This document shows, piece by piece, positions 1 to 6,344 of a DNA stretch of 10,225 bases; position 1 is the first letter of the stretch; each line of letters opens with the position of its first letter. The position numbers and the translations under genes were made by a program. The notes beneath the pieces were generated by a model that worked only from the letters and a program-made list of their open reading frames with translations, was not told the origin of the DNA and made no database searches. The stretch lies in assembly GCA_017307315.1 (NCBI GenBank), contig JAFKFF010000258.1, positions 1-10,225 on the forward strand, given 5' to 3'. The DNA comes from Alphaproteobacteria bacterium. Its GTDB lineage: Bacteria; Pseudomonadota; Alphaproteobacteria; Micropepsales; Micropepsaceae.

Positions 1-530
1 TGGGCGTGATGCTGCGGGGCATGGATGGCAACGAAGTCCGCAGGCGCATCCGGCGGTGGAGTGAAATCCCGGTCATCGTGCTGACCGCCAAGGGCGGGGA
101 CGTGGATCGGGTGGTCGGGTTGGAGATGGGCGCGGACGACTATATCGCCAAGCCTTATTTTCCGCGCGAACTGGTGGCGCGGTTGCGCGTCGTCACCCGG
201 CGCCAGCGCGACGGCGCGCCGGCGGCGGCCCTGAAGGCAGGGCGGCTGGAACTGTCGCCGGGCAAGCGGGAAGTGAGCTGGAACGGGCAGCCCTTCGAAC
301 TGACGACGTCGGAATTCGATCTGCTCGAAAACCTGATGCGCGCCGGCGAGATCGTCTCCAGCAAGGAGGAATTGTCGCTGAAGGTGCTGGGCCGCCCGCG
401 GGAAATCTATGACCGCAGCGTGGATGTGCATGTCAGCAATCTGCGCAAGAAGCTGGCCAATTGCAGCGGCGGCGAAATCGAGATCGAGACCATTCGCGGT
501 GTCGGCTACCGGCTGAGGCTGCGCGGATGA
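1..530 (+). CDS. OmpR/CpxR-family response regulator, 5' end cut off, atypical receiver
   Basis: This is a cytoplasmic DNA-binding response regulator, read in the frame whose first whole codon is at base 3. The visible receiver half ends in VIVLTAKGG (conserved Thr) and GADDYIAKPY (conserved Lys). The C-terminal winged helix carries FELTTSEFDLLENL, RSVDVHVSNLRKKL and IRGVGYRL, typical of OmpR-family DNA-binding domains. The order and wording resemble CpxR (known family: LTARG..DRVLGLELGADDYLPKPF, IDMHISNLRRKL). Oddity: in the CpxR/OmpR segment D-V/L-M-x-P the first residue is the phosphorylated Asp. Here the segment reads G-V-M-L-R-G-M-D-G, so Gly (codon 3-5, GGC) stands at the Asp position and Arg replaces Pro. 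Its stop overlaps the kinase start (ATGA, 527-530), so the two are co-translated. The N-terminal acidic pocket lies outside the window. The family call is secure; orthology to CpxR is likely but unproven. Confidence 0.93.
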   Translation, partial: GVMLRGMDGNEVRRRIRRWSEIPVIVLTAKGGDVDRVVGLEMGADDYIAKPYFPRELVARLRVVTRRQRDGAPAAALKAGRLELSPGKREVSWNGQPFELTTSEFDLLENLMRAGEIVSSKEELSLKVLGRPREIYDRSVDVHVSNLRKKLANCSGGEIEIETIRGVGYRLRLRG

Positions 531-1801
531 AGAGACGACTTTTCTGGAAGATCCTGATCGGGTTCTGGCTGACCTTCATCATCATCACCCAGGGTATCTG
601 GCTGATGTTCAACCTGCTGCGGCCGGACCAGGACGTTTCCTACATGCGCAGCTTCGCGCGCATGTCGGTGGCCGCTGCCGCCTCTTCGATCCGCGAAGGT
701 GGTCCTTCCGCCCTTGCGGAAGAGCAGAAATCCTGGCCCATGGACTGGCGCGCCCGCGTCCGGGTGCGGCCGTCCTCGGAGCCGCTGGACCGCCGCGCCC
801 CCGTGGCCAGCCAAACCGTCGATGCGCCGGACGGCACGACCTACCGCGTCTCCTACTATCCGCAGCGCAGAGCCCGCGACCACGGCATTTTCGGCATCCC
901 GATAGAAGTCGTGATCGTGGTGGTGGTAGGCGGCCTGGGCTTCAGCGCTATCCTGGCCTGGTATCTGACCCAGCCGATCCAACGGATGCAGACCGGGTTC
1001 GGGCGGCTGGCGCAGGGCAATTTCGCCACCCGGCTGGGGCCGGCGATGGGGCGGCGGCGCGACGAGATCGCCGACCTGGCGCATGACTTCGACAAGATGG
1101 CGATTCGGCTGGAGGAGTTGGTGGCAGCCCGCGACCGGCTTCTGGCCGATGTCAGCCACGAATTGCGCACGCCGCTGGCCCGGCTCAATCTGGCGATCGG
1201 GCTGGCGCGCCAGGACCCGGCAAAGCTCGCCAACTCGCTCGACCGCATCAGCGGCGAGGCCGCCAAGCTGGATGAGATGGTGGGCGAGCTTCTCACCCTT
1301 TCCAAGCTCGAAAGCGGCCAGAGCCGGGGGGAAGACTATTTCAACTTCGCGGAAATCGTGAAGGCGGTGGTCCAGGATGCGGGCTATGAGGCGGCCGGCA
1401 AAAAGGTCGAGGTCCTTTTCGATGTCCTGCCGTCGGACGACAATTTCGAGTGGATTGCGCTGGGCAGCGGCAAGCTGATCAGCCGGGCGGTCGAGAATAT
1501 CGTGCGCAACGCGGTGCGCTATTCATCCGAAGGGGGCAAAGTCATCGCCACCTTGCGCCATGAAGGCGAGAACTACAGCCTCAAGGTCACCGACGAAGGC
1601 CCCGGCATCCCCGAGGAGGCGATGGCAGGCTTGTTCATGCCCTTCGGCATGTCGGCGGACGGCTTCGGCTTCGGGCTGGGGCTGGCGATCGCGCAGCGCG
1701 CCGTGGCGGTGCATGGCGGCAGCATCGCGGCGCGCAACGGCAAACCCAAGGGACTGGAAATGGCGGTGAGCCTGCCGGCGGCGACCGTCGAGCCGAGCTA
1801 G
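527..1801 (+). CDS. CpxA-like membrane sensor histidine kinase
   Basis: This 424-residue inner-membrane sensor kinase is the partner of the upstream regulator. ATG at 527 is chosen because it overlaps the regulator stop (ATGA) and starts a short basic N-terminus; a longer in-frame reading from 461 would run back inside the regulator gene. TM1 is about residues 9-28. A periplasmic stretch of about 95 residues follows, then TM2 at about 123-147 (VVIVVVVGG...AWYL) and a HAMP linker. The H-box is LLADVSHELRTPLARL with phospho-His at 211. The catalytic domain has the N-box (EN at 323-324, RN at 327-328), the G1 box DEGPGIP (356-362) and the G2 box GFGLGLAIA (381-389), so all kinase motifs are intact. 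The H-box context matches CpxA-type kinases, which monitor envelope stress, but the signal here cannot be read. Intact catalysis contrasts with the partner's apparent missing Asp. Confidence 0.95.
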   Translation: MKRRLFWKILIGFWLTFIIITQGIWLMFNLLRPDQDVSYMRSFARMSVAAAASSIREGGPSALAEEQKSWPMDWRARVRVRPSSEPLDRRAPVASQTVDAPDGTTYRVSYYPQRRARDHGIFGIPIEVVIVVVVGGLGFSAILAWYLTQPIQRMQTGFGRLAQGNFATRLGPAMGRRRDEIADLAHDFDKMAIRLEELVAARDRLLADVSHELRTPLARLNLAIGLARQDPAKLANSLDRISGEAAKLDEMVGELLTLSKLESGQSRGEDYFNFAEIVKAVVQDAGYEAAGKKVEVLFDVLPSDDNFEWIALGSGKLISRAVENIVRNAVRYSSEGGKVIATLRHEGENYSLKVTDEGPGIPEEAMAGLFMPFGMSADGFGFGLGLAIAQRAVAVHGGSIAARNGKPKGLEMAVSLPAATVEPS

Positions 1802-1939
1802 GCATCCCGCACACGGTGTTCGGCCACTTTCGTCCTGTGCTTTTCCGATACAGATGCGCCGCCCACGCGCCGCCATTCGTAATGCTGCAGTTGCGAATGC
1901 ACACGGCACGCTTTCCGTTCGAACATGTTTTCACCCGCA

Positions 1940-1969
1940 CTGCGAAAACGCGCGCCCTTGATTTCGCAG
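1940..1969. repeat. Inverted repeat, 8-bp arms, in gap after kinase gene
   Basis: CTGCGAAA at 1940-1947 and TTTCGCAG at 1962-1969 are perfect inverted copies around a 14-base centre. No T-run follows, so it does not look like a simple intrinsic terminator for the kinase operon. It lies about 10 bases upstream of the direct repeats that precede the amidohydrolase gene, so it could be a separate operator or a weak mRNA 3' hairpin. Function is not determined. Confidence 0.4.
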
Positions 1970-1980
1970 CGCCAGGAAAC

Positions 1981-2014
1981 TTTGTCCAAGTCTCCTCCGG
2001 CTTTGTCCAAGTCT
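1981..2014 (+). promoter_or_regulatory. Direct-repeat operator (TTTGTCCAAGTCT x2, 21-bp period)
   Basis: The 13-mer TTTGTCCAAGTCT occurs exactly at 1981-1993 and again at 2002-2014, 21 bases (two helical turns) apart. A weaker TCC lies between them at 1996. A degenerate version of the same array, also with copies 21 bases apart, lies at 6021-6052 in front of the AraC-type regulator and the TonB receptor. AraC-family dimers classically bind two half-sites 21 bp apart, the downstream one overlapping the -35 box, and that is the arrangement here. OmpR-type regulators also bind direct repeats with 10-11 bp period, so the neighbouring response regulator is an alternative binder. Confidence 0.65.
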
Positions 2015-2031
2015 TGAGACTTTTTCATGAT
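2003..2031 (+). promoter_or_regulatory. Candidate sigma-70 promoter for the amidohydrolase gene
   Basis: TTGTCC (2003-2008) and CATGAT (2026-2031) each match the -35 and -10 consensus at four of six positions, with a 17-base spacer. Transcription would start near 2038, giving a leader of about 40 bases before the GGGGGA ribosome site (2067-2072) and ATG 2077. The -35 lies inside the second TTTGTCCA repeat, as in activator-dependent AraC-type promoters. The promoter is inferred from pattern only. Confidence 0.45.
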
Positions 2032-2076
2032 CGGCCGGCCTGCTAAGACCGAAACATCCGTTTTTTGGGGGATTCC

Positions 2077-5000
2077 ATGCGTCTCAGCTTCGTCCTGCCG
2101 CTCGTTTTCGGTGCCAGCGCTCTGGCCATGCTCGCAATGCCCGGCGCCGCCCAGGCGCCTGTGCCTGTAGGGCCGCAACTGCCCAAGCAAACAATCACGG
2201 TGAAACAGGGCACCTCCATGCAAGTGTCCGTGTCGCCCGACGGCAAGATGCTGGCGATGGACCTGCAGGGCAGCATCTGGGTGCTTCCGGTTTCCGGCGG
2301 ACCGGCCAAGCGCATTACCGATATCTTCAACGATGCGCGCCAGCCGCAATGGTCGCCTGACGGCAAGAGCGTGGTGTTCTTCGCCTATCGCGACGGCGGC
2401 TACGATCTGTGGGCGGTCGATGTGGACGGCAATAACCAGCTCATGGTGACCGAGGGCACCTTCGACGACCGTGAGCCGATCTACAGCCATGACGGCACCA
2501 AGATCGCCTTCTCGTCCGATCGCGGCGATCCTCTGGGAAGCGACAACAATATCTGGATGCTCGACGTCAAAACCGGCGCGATGACCCAGCTGACCACGAA
2601 CAAGGCCGAAGACACGATGCCGGCCTGGTCGCCCGACGACAAGGAGATCGTCTTCATCTCGTCGCGGGACAATTACAAGACCGCCTGGGCTGTGAATGTC
2701 GAAACCAAGGCCGAGCGCCAGGTCGCCAGTGTCACGGAGGGTAGGATCGATGCCGCGTCCTTCGGGCCCGGCGGCGAACTGGTCTATCAATCCTCCGTCG
2801 GCATGGACAGCCAGTTGAACGTCGACGGCAAGGCGATCACCAAGAACGAAGTGGTCTTCCCCTTCCGTCCCAGCTGGGTCTCCAAGAACGAGTTCTTCTA
2901 TACGGCGGACGGACAGATCAAGCGGCGCACCCTGGGCGGCAGCCCCAAGGTGATTCCCTTCACCGCCAGCCTGGAAATCAGCGTCGCGCAGAACAACTAT
3001 CCCCGCTACAAGCGCGACTTCAACGACCAGACGCCCCGCAAGGTGCTGGGCATCGAGCGCCCCATGCTGTCGCCGGACGGCCGGTCCATCGCCTTCGCGG
3101 CGCTGGGCGATCTGTGGGTGGTGCCGGTGACCGGCGGCAAGCCGCAAAACCTCACCAACGACGCGTCCTACGACATCGATCCCACCTGGTCGCCGGACGG
3201 ACGGTTCCTGGCCTGGTCGTCGGATCGCGGCGGTGGGCTGATCCAGCTCTGGGTCCGCGACATGCAGAGCGGCCAGATGCGCCAACTCACCCACATCTCG
3301 ACCCAGCCGACCTCCGCGCAATGGTCGCCGGACAGCAAGCGCATCGCCTTCGTCAATGTCGATCGGATGTGGCGCGGCGCCAGCGTCGCGGTGGCCGATG
3401 CCACCACCGGCGAAGTGAAGATCATCCACGGCTCGATCTTCGCGCCCGGCACGCCGACCTGGTCGCCGGACGGCAAGCGTATCGCCCTGGCGATGGTGGC
3501 GCCCTACAACCGCGAATACCGCGAAGGCACCAACCAGGTCCTGACCATGTCGTCCACCGGCACGGCGGAAGACGATGCGACCGACGACAAATGGTTCGCG
3601 CCCCAGCCGAACATGTCGATCGACAGCCGTGGCTGGAGCGGCCCGGTCTGGTCGCCGGACGGCACGCACATGCTTGCGATCTATGAAGGGCAGCTGGCGA
3701 TCTGGCCGGTTTCGCCCGCCACCGGCGAGCCCCAGGGCCCGCCGCGCCATCTCACCAGCGAGATCGCCTACAATCCCAGCTGGGCCGGCGACAACCGCCA
3801 TGTCCTCTATCAGTCGAACGACAAGCTTCGGCTGATGGATCTGGAGACGGGCGACGTCAAGACGGTGCCGCTGGACATGACCTATCAGGTCTATGTGCCC
3901 AAGGGCAGCATGGTCGTGCATGTCGGCAAGCTGGTGGACGGCGTTTCCAAGACCGCCCGCAACGACATGGACATCGAGATCGAGGGCAACCGCATCAAGG
4001 CGGTGGTGCCGCACGTTGCGGGCCGTGCCGCCACGATCGAGGCGCCCAATCTCGTCGCCATGCCCGGCCTGATCGAGAATCACAGCCACCGGCAGAGCGA
4101 CTTCGGCGAGCAGCAGGGCCGGGCCTTCCTGGCCTACGGCATCACCGCGGTGCGCAATCCGGGGTCTCTGCCGTATGAAGCGGTCGAGGACCGGGAAGCC
4201 GGCGATGCGGGCATCCGTGTGCAGCCGCGCATCTTCGATACCGGCCATCTGATGGAGTGGAAGCGGACCTATTACAAGATGGGCACCGCGATCTCGTCCA
4301 ACGCCCACCTGATGCGGGAATTGGAGCGGGGCCATATCCTGGGCTTCGATCTCTTCAAATCCTATGTCCGCATGCCGGACGTGCAGCAGAAGATGATCGT
4401 GGATTACGCGCATAGCGTGGGTGCTCCCATCGCGACGCACGAAATCTATCCGGCCGCCTTCGATGGCATGGACAGCGTCGAGCACACCACGGCCACCAGC
4501 CGCCGCGGCTATTCCACCAAGGCGACCTACAACCGGGCCTATGACGACGTGATCCAGATCATCGGCAAGAGCCACATGACCTGGACCCCGACCGTGTTCG
4601 GCTGCATGCGCGATCTGATGAAGGCGCATCCGGAGTTGAAGGAAGACCCGCGTCTGGCGCTGGATCCGCCCTGGCTCCAGGATACGATCAAGAACTTCGA
4701 CAAGCGCGTCGGCTCCTTCCTGCCCCTCAAGGACAGCGGCACCGGCAGAGCGGTCATGGACGGCATGAAGGCGGGCGCCCGGATCACGGCCGGCACCGAC
4801 GAACCGGAAGGCATGTTCCTGCACGCGGAGCTCTACTCCTATGTGCAGATGGGCATGACTCCCTACGAGGCGCTGCGGGCGGCCACGGTCAATTCGGCCG
4901 AGTTGCTGAATCTGGATGCCGGCACCATCGAGGCGGGCAAACTCGCCGATATCGTGCTGGTCCAGGGCAATCCGCTGGACGACATCGAGAATGCCAACAA

Positions 5001-5082
5001 CGTCAAGCAGGTGATCTTCAACGGGCGTCACTTCACGCTCGAAGACCTCCTGTCCGGCAAGGCCAAAGACGCACCGCGTTAA
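2077..5082 (+). CDS. Exported beta-propeller/amidohydrolase fusion protein
   Basis: This 1001-residue protein is predicted to be periplasmic and to hydrolyse a C-N (amide or cyclic amide) bond; the substrate is unknown. The start at ATG 2077 has GGGGGA four bases upstream and begins a Sec signal peptide (MRLSFVLPL...GAAQA, cleavage near residue 27). A TTG start at 2065 is less likely. Residues about 40-600 form a TolB/PD40-type propeller with about ten blades, marked by recurring WSPDG/YSHDG/LSPDG turns (WSPD codons start at 2350, 2626, 3187, 3322, 3460 and 3649). Residues about 605-1001 are an amidohydrolase-superfamily domain: VAMPGLIENHSH gives H669 and H671, DLFKSY gives K761 (possibly carboxylated), then H788, H803, and GTD gives D908. 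It ends with AGTIEAGKLADIVLVQGNPL, typical of imidazolonepropionase/Xaa-Pro-dipeptidase-like members. All expected metal ligands are present, so it should be active. Downstream is a shared terminator and a convergent AraC-type gene. Confidence 0.92.
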   Translation: MRLSFVLPLVFGASALAMLAMPGAAQAPVPVGPQLPKQTITVKQGTSMQVSVSPDGKMLAMDLQGSIWVLPVSGGPAKRITDIFNDARQPQWSPDGKSVVFFAYRDGGYDLWAVDVDGNNQLMVTEGTFDDREPIYSHDGTKIAFSSDRGDPLGSDNNIWMLDVKTGAMTQLTTNKAEDTMPAWSPDDKEIVFISSRDNYKTAWAVNVETKAERQVASVTEGRIDAASFGPGGELVYQSSVGMDSQLNVDGKAITKNEVVFPFRPSWVSKNEFFYTADGQIKRRTLGGSPKVIPFTASLEISVAQNNYPRYKRDFNDQTPRKVLGIERPMLSPDGRSIAFAALGDLWVVPVTGGKPQNLTNDASYDIDPTWSPDGRFLAWSSDRGGGLIQLWVRDMQSGQMRQLTHISTQPTSAQWSPDSKRIAFVNVDRMWRGASVAVADATTGEVKIIHGSIFAPGTPTWSPDGKRIALAMVAPYNREYREGTNQVLTMSSTGTAEDDATDDKWFAPQPNMSIDSRGWSGPVWSPDGTHMLAIYEGQLAIWPVSPATGEPQGPPRHLTSEIAYNPSWAGDNRHVLYQSNDKLRLMDLETGDVKTVPLDMTYQVYVPKGSMVVHVGKLVDGVSKTARNDMDIEIEGNRIKAVVPHVAGRAATIEAPNLVAMPGLIENHSHRQSDFGEQQGRAFLAYGITAVRNPGSLPYEAVEDREAGDAGIRVQPRIFDTGHLMEWKRTYYKMGTAISSNAHLMRELERGHILGFDLFKSYVRMPDVQQKMIVDYAHSVGAPIATHEIYPAAFDGMDSVEHTTATSRRGYSTKATYNRAYDDVIQIIGKSHMTWTPTVFGCMRDLMKAHPELKEDPRLALDPPWLQDTIKNFDKRVGSFLPLKDSGTGRAVMDGMKAGARITAGTDEPEGMFLHAELYSYVQMGMTPYEALRAATVNSAELLNLDAGTIEAGKLADIVLVQGNPLDDIENANNVKQVIFNGRHFTLEDLLSGKAKDAPR

Positions 5083-5098
5083 GCCGCTGCCGATAGCC

Positions 5099-5146
5099 AA
5101 AAACCCACAGATGAAAATTTCATCCGTGGGTTTTGCTTTTTTGGGT
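5099..5146. terminator. Bidirectional intrinsic terminator between convergent genes
   Basis: AAAACCCAC (about 5100-5108) pairs with GTGGGTTTT (5126-5134). Inside that, GATGAAA (5110-5116) pairs with TTTCATC (5118-5124), with one A/C mismatch between the two stems. On the plus strand TTTTGCTTTTTT follows; on the minus strand the AAAA arm reads as a T-run. It lies 17 bases after the amidohydrolase stop and about 45 bases beyond the stop of the opposing regulator gene, so it can end both transcripts. Confidence 0.85.
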
Positions 5147-5179
5147 CAGTCGAAAGTCGTATTTCGCGATACGGAAGTA

Positions 5180-5962
5180 TTAGTTGCTCTTGGGACTTTC
5201 CCGATACATGCGCGGCGAAAGGCCCATCGCCTTGGTGAAGAAGCGCGAAAAATAGGCCGGATCGTTGAAACCCAGATAATAGGCGGTCTGGGCGATGGTC
5301 ATGGTGGAATTGAGCAGGGCGCGCTGCGCTTCCAGAAGGATGCGCTGCTGGATCAGTTGATTCGGCAGCATGCCGGTGACCATCAGGCAAGCCTCACGTA
5401 GCCGGGTCTGGCTGACGCCCAAGGTGGCGGCGTACTGTGCCAGGGTCATGTTGTCCCGATAATGCTGTTCGATCAGCTCCCGAAGGCGCGTCACCAGCGT
5501 CGCCGCCGCCTTGGGGTGGGCGGCCTGGATGGCGCGGGAATGCTCCAGAGCGCGGGCGCATTGCACCAGGATGCTGAGCAGGTGGGAATCGGCCGCCGCC
5601 GTATGGGCGACATCGGATCCGGCCAGTTCATGCGCCAGCCGTGCGAGCGGCCAGGTGAGTTGTTCGGACACCAGCGGGACGACCACGGGAGCCGCGAAAA
5701 GCATGGAAAAATCGGGCTCCCGCGCCACCAGATTCTGGAGATAGGAGGCGGAAATGGTGAGCGCCATGCCGCTGGCATTCACGTCGAACTGAAAATTGTG
5801 AGCTTCGCCGGCGGGGATGATGACGGCGCAGGGCGCCGCGAATCGGATGATCCCGCTTTGGGTCATGACCGTGCCGCGGCCATGTGCGATATGGAACATA
5901 TAGTTCAGGTCGTCGTCGATGCTGGCCCAGCAACAGGCCGGACTTATCAGCCCCATGGGCAT
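5180..5962 (-). CDS. AraC-family transcriptional regulator (PobR/HpaA-like)
   Basis: This 260-residue reading is a cytoplasmic transcription factor with an N-terminal cupin-like sensor (GRGTV...APCAVIIPAGEAHNFQFD, residues about 28-60) and a C-terminal AraC DNA-binding domain. HTH1 is about 172-192 (MTLAQYAATLGVSQTRLREA). HTH2 and the family signature are about 221-253 (AQTAYYLGFNDPAYFSRFF, then GLSPRMYR). The sensor wording resembles the PobR/HpaA group, which answers to small aromatic or related effectors; the effector here is unknown. It is convergent with the amidohydrolase and divergent from the TonB receptor, so it probably controls both. The start is doubtful: ATG 5962 has no ribosome site, and G/C-rich third positions continue upstream in frame (CGG CGG CAC CTG CCC CTG) with no ATG/GTG/TTG before a TAA at 6013-6015. 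It is also shorter than the usual 280-300 residues. A one-base frameshift near 5978 is suspected. Confidence 0.9.
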   Translation of the reverse strand: MPMGLISPACCWASIDDDLNYMFHIAHGRGTVMTQSGIIRFAAPCAVIIPAGEAHNFQFDVNASGMALTISASYLQNLVAREPDFSMLFAAPVVVPLVSEQLTWPLARLAHELAGSDVAHTAAADSHLLSILVQCARALEHSRAIQAAHPKAAATLVTRLRELIEQHYRDNMTLAQYAATLGVSQTRLREACLMVTGMLPNQLIQQRILLEAQRALLNSTMTIAQTAYYLGFNDPAYFSRFFTKAMGLSPRMYRESPKSN

Positions 5963-6000
5963 CAGGGGCAGGTGCCGCCGAGTACATGAATCGGAACTCC
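5963..6000 (-). other. Probable true 5' end of the AraC-type gene, one base out of frame
   Basis: Read on the minus strand, GGAG (6000-5997) lies nine bases before ATG 5987-5985, a good ribosome site and start. That ATG is one base out of frame with the regulator. Dropping one base of the GGCGG stretch near 5978 would join it as M-Y-S-R-H-L-P-L to M-P-M-G-L-I-S-P and give 268 residues. The codons between 5980 and 5963 in the regulator frame all end in G or C, as in real coding sequence here. It may be a true frameshift, an assembly error, or chance with translation starting at 5962. Confidence 0.45.
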
Positions 6001-6020
6001 GAGCCCTACATTACCTCCAC

Positions 6021-6052
6021 AAAAGTCCAACTTTATCCATATTTTGTCCATC
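6021..6052 (+). promoter_or_regulatory. Second TTTGTCCA-type repeat array (operator)
   Basis: Three related units occur in a row: AAAAGTCCAA (6021-6030), TTTATCCAT (6032-6040) and TTTGTCCATC (6043-6052). Their TCCA cores start at 6026, 6036 and 6047, so the outer two are 21 bases apart, exactly as in the array at 1981-2014. It overlaps the predicted promoter of the AraC-type gene and lies about 290 bases upstream of the receptor start. It would suit autoregulation plus control of the receptor. The binder is inferred to be the AraC-type protein. Confidence 0.6.
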
Positions 6053-6057
6053 GTCAA
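6030..6057 (-). promoter_or_regulatory. Candidate promoter of the AraC-type gene
   Basis: On the minus strand, TTGACG (6057-6052) matches the -35 consensus at five of six positions. TAAAGT (6035-6030) matches the -10 at four of six, with a 16-base spacer. The start would be near 6023, about 35 bases before ATG 5987. The box elements sit inside the TTTGTCCA-type array, so a bound regulator would cover the promoter. Confidence 0.45.
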
Positions 6058-6167
6058 AAGGCCGGTTTCTGACCTAAACCTATAGCCAGAAAATAAAATC
6101 GCGCGTGTTGCAGTTATGCGCGCTGCTGTGGATCTGGACGGCAACAGGTATCGCAGGGGGAGCACGA

Positions 6168-6329
6168 ATGACTTGGGTGCCACATCCTGCTCGGCGGCCT
6201 TGGAGCGGCTGCCAGCAGGGCGATGATTTTTCAGGGGCTTACCTCCGCCTTTGCGCGCGCCTCGCCTTTCTTCCGCACAATTCCGCTTACCAAGCGCTAA
6301 CCAGCGCGGCCTATCTTAACATTCACTAA
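6168..6329 (+). CDS. Possible 53-residue leader ORF before the TonB receptor
   Basis: ATG 6168 follows a strong AGGGGGAG (6155-6162) by five bases and opens a 53-residue frame that stops 15 bases before the receptor start. The peptide (MTWVPHPARRPW...) has no signal peptide, membrane segment or motif I recognise. Against it, codon third positions are only modestly G/C-rich compared with neighbouring genes. The frame also has no stop for some way upstream of this ATG, as GC-rich noise often does. It may be a translated leader coupled to the receptor, or chance. Confidence 0.25.
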   Translation: MTWVPHPARRPWSGCQQGDDFSGAYLRLCARLAFLPHNSAYQALTSAAYLNIH

Positions 6330-6344
6330 CTATCGGGGATCCTC

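Larger units (their letters stand above)
5988..6344. other. Divergent control region between AraC-type gene and TonB receptor
   Basis: This stretch has no confident gene. From left to right it holds the ribosome site for the AraC-type gene, the TTTGTCCA-type repeat array (6021-6052) over a minus-strand promoter, and an AT-rich patch at 6075-6098 with TATAGC at 6081 that could be a receptor -10 box but has no matching -35. Next come a short hairpin CGCGC/GCGCG (6100-6104 with 6118-6122), a weak small ORF (6168-6329), and a perfect 5-bp hairpin GCGCT-AACC-AGCGC (6294-6307). The receptor's ribosome site GGGGA is at 6335-6339. A minimal ATG-TAG lies at 6011-6006 one base after a GGAGGT on the minus strand, too close to that GGAGGT to be used normally. 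Confidence 0.6.

Noticed and set aside
1917..1932. GTTCGAACATGTTTTC as a LexA-type site
   Set aside because: The alphaproteobacterial box is GTTC-N7-GTTC; the second half here is TTTT, and none of the nearby genes is an SOS gene.
2009..2025. AAGTC-TTGA-GACTT followed by T residues as a terminator for the kinase operon
   Set aside because: The stem has only five AT-rich pairs and overlaps the operator and promoter of the next gene, so a terminator role is weak.
1816..2046. 76-codon plus-strand frame in the gap after the kinase gene
   Set aside because: No ribosome site, no motif, and it runs through the repeat operator and promoter.
1798..5100. Open minus-strand frame of 1100 codons across the amidohydrolase gene
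   Set aside because: It is the antisense shadow of a GC-rich gene with biased third positions. Its translation is low-complexity (rich in R, G, H, V, D) with no domain, while the plus strand has signal peptide, propeller and metal motifs.
5158..5173. CGTAT-ttcgcg-ATACG hairpin just beyond the AraC-type gene stop
   Set aside because: Five-bp stem with no T-run. The strong hairpin at 5100-5134 is the better terminator.
6006..6018. GGAGGT followed by ATG-TAG on the minus strand as a start-stop regulatory element
   Set aside because: Only one base separates GGAGGT from the ATG, too close for normal initiation; probably coincidence.
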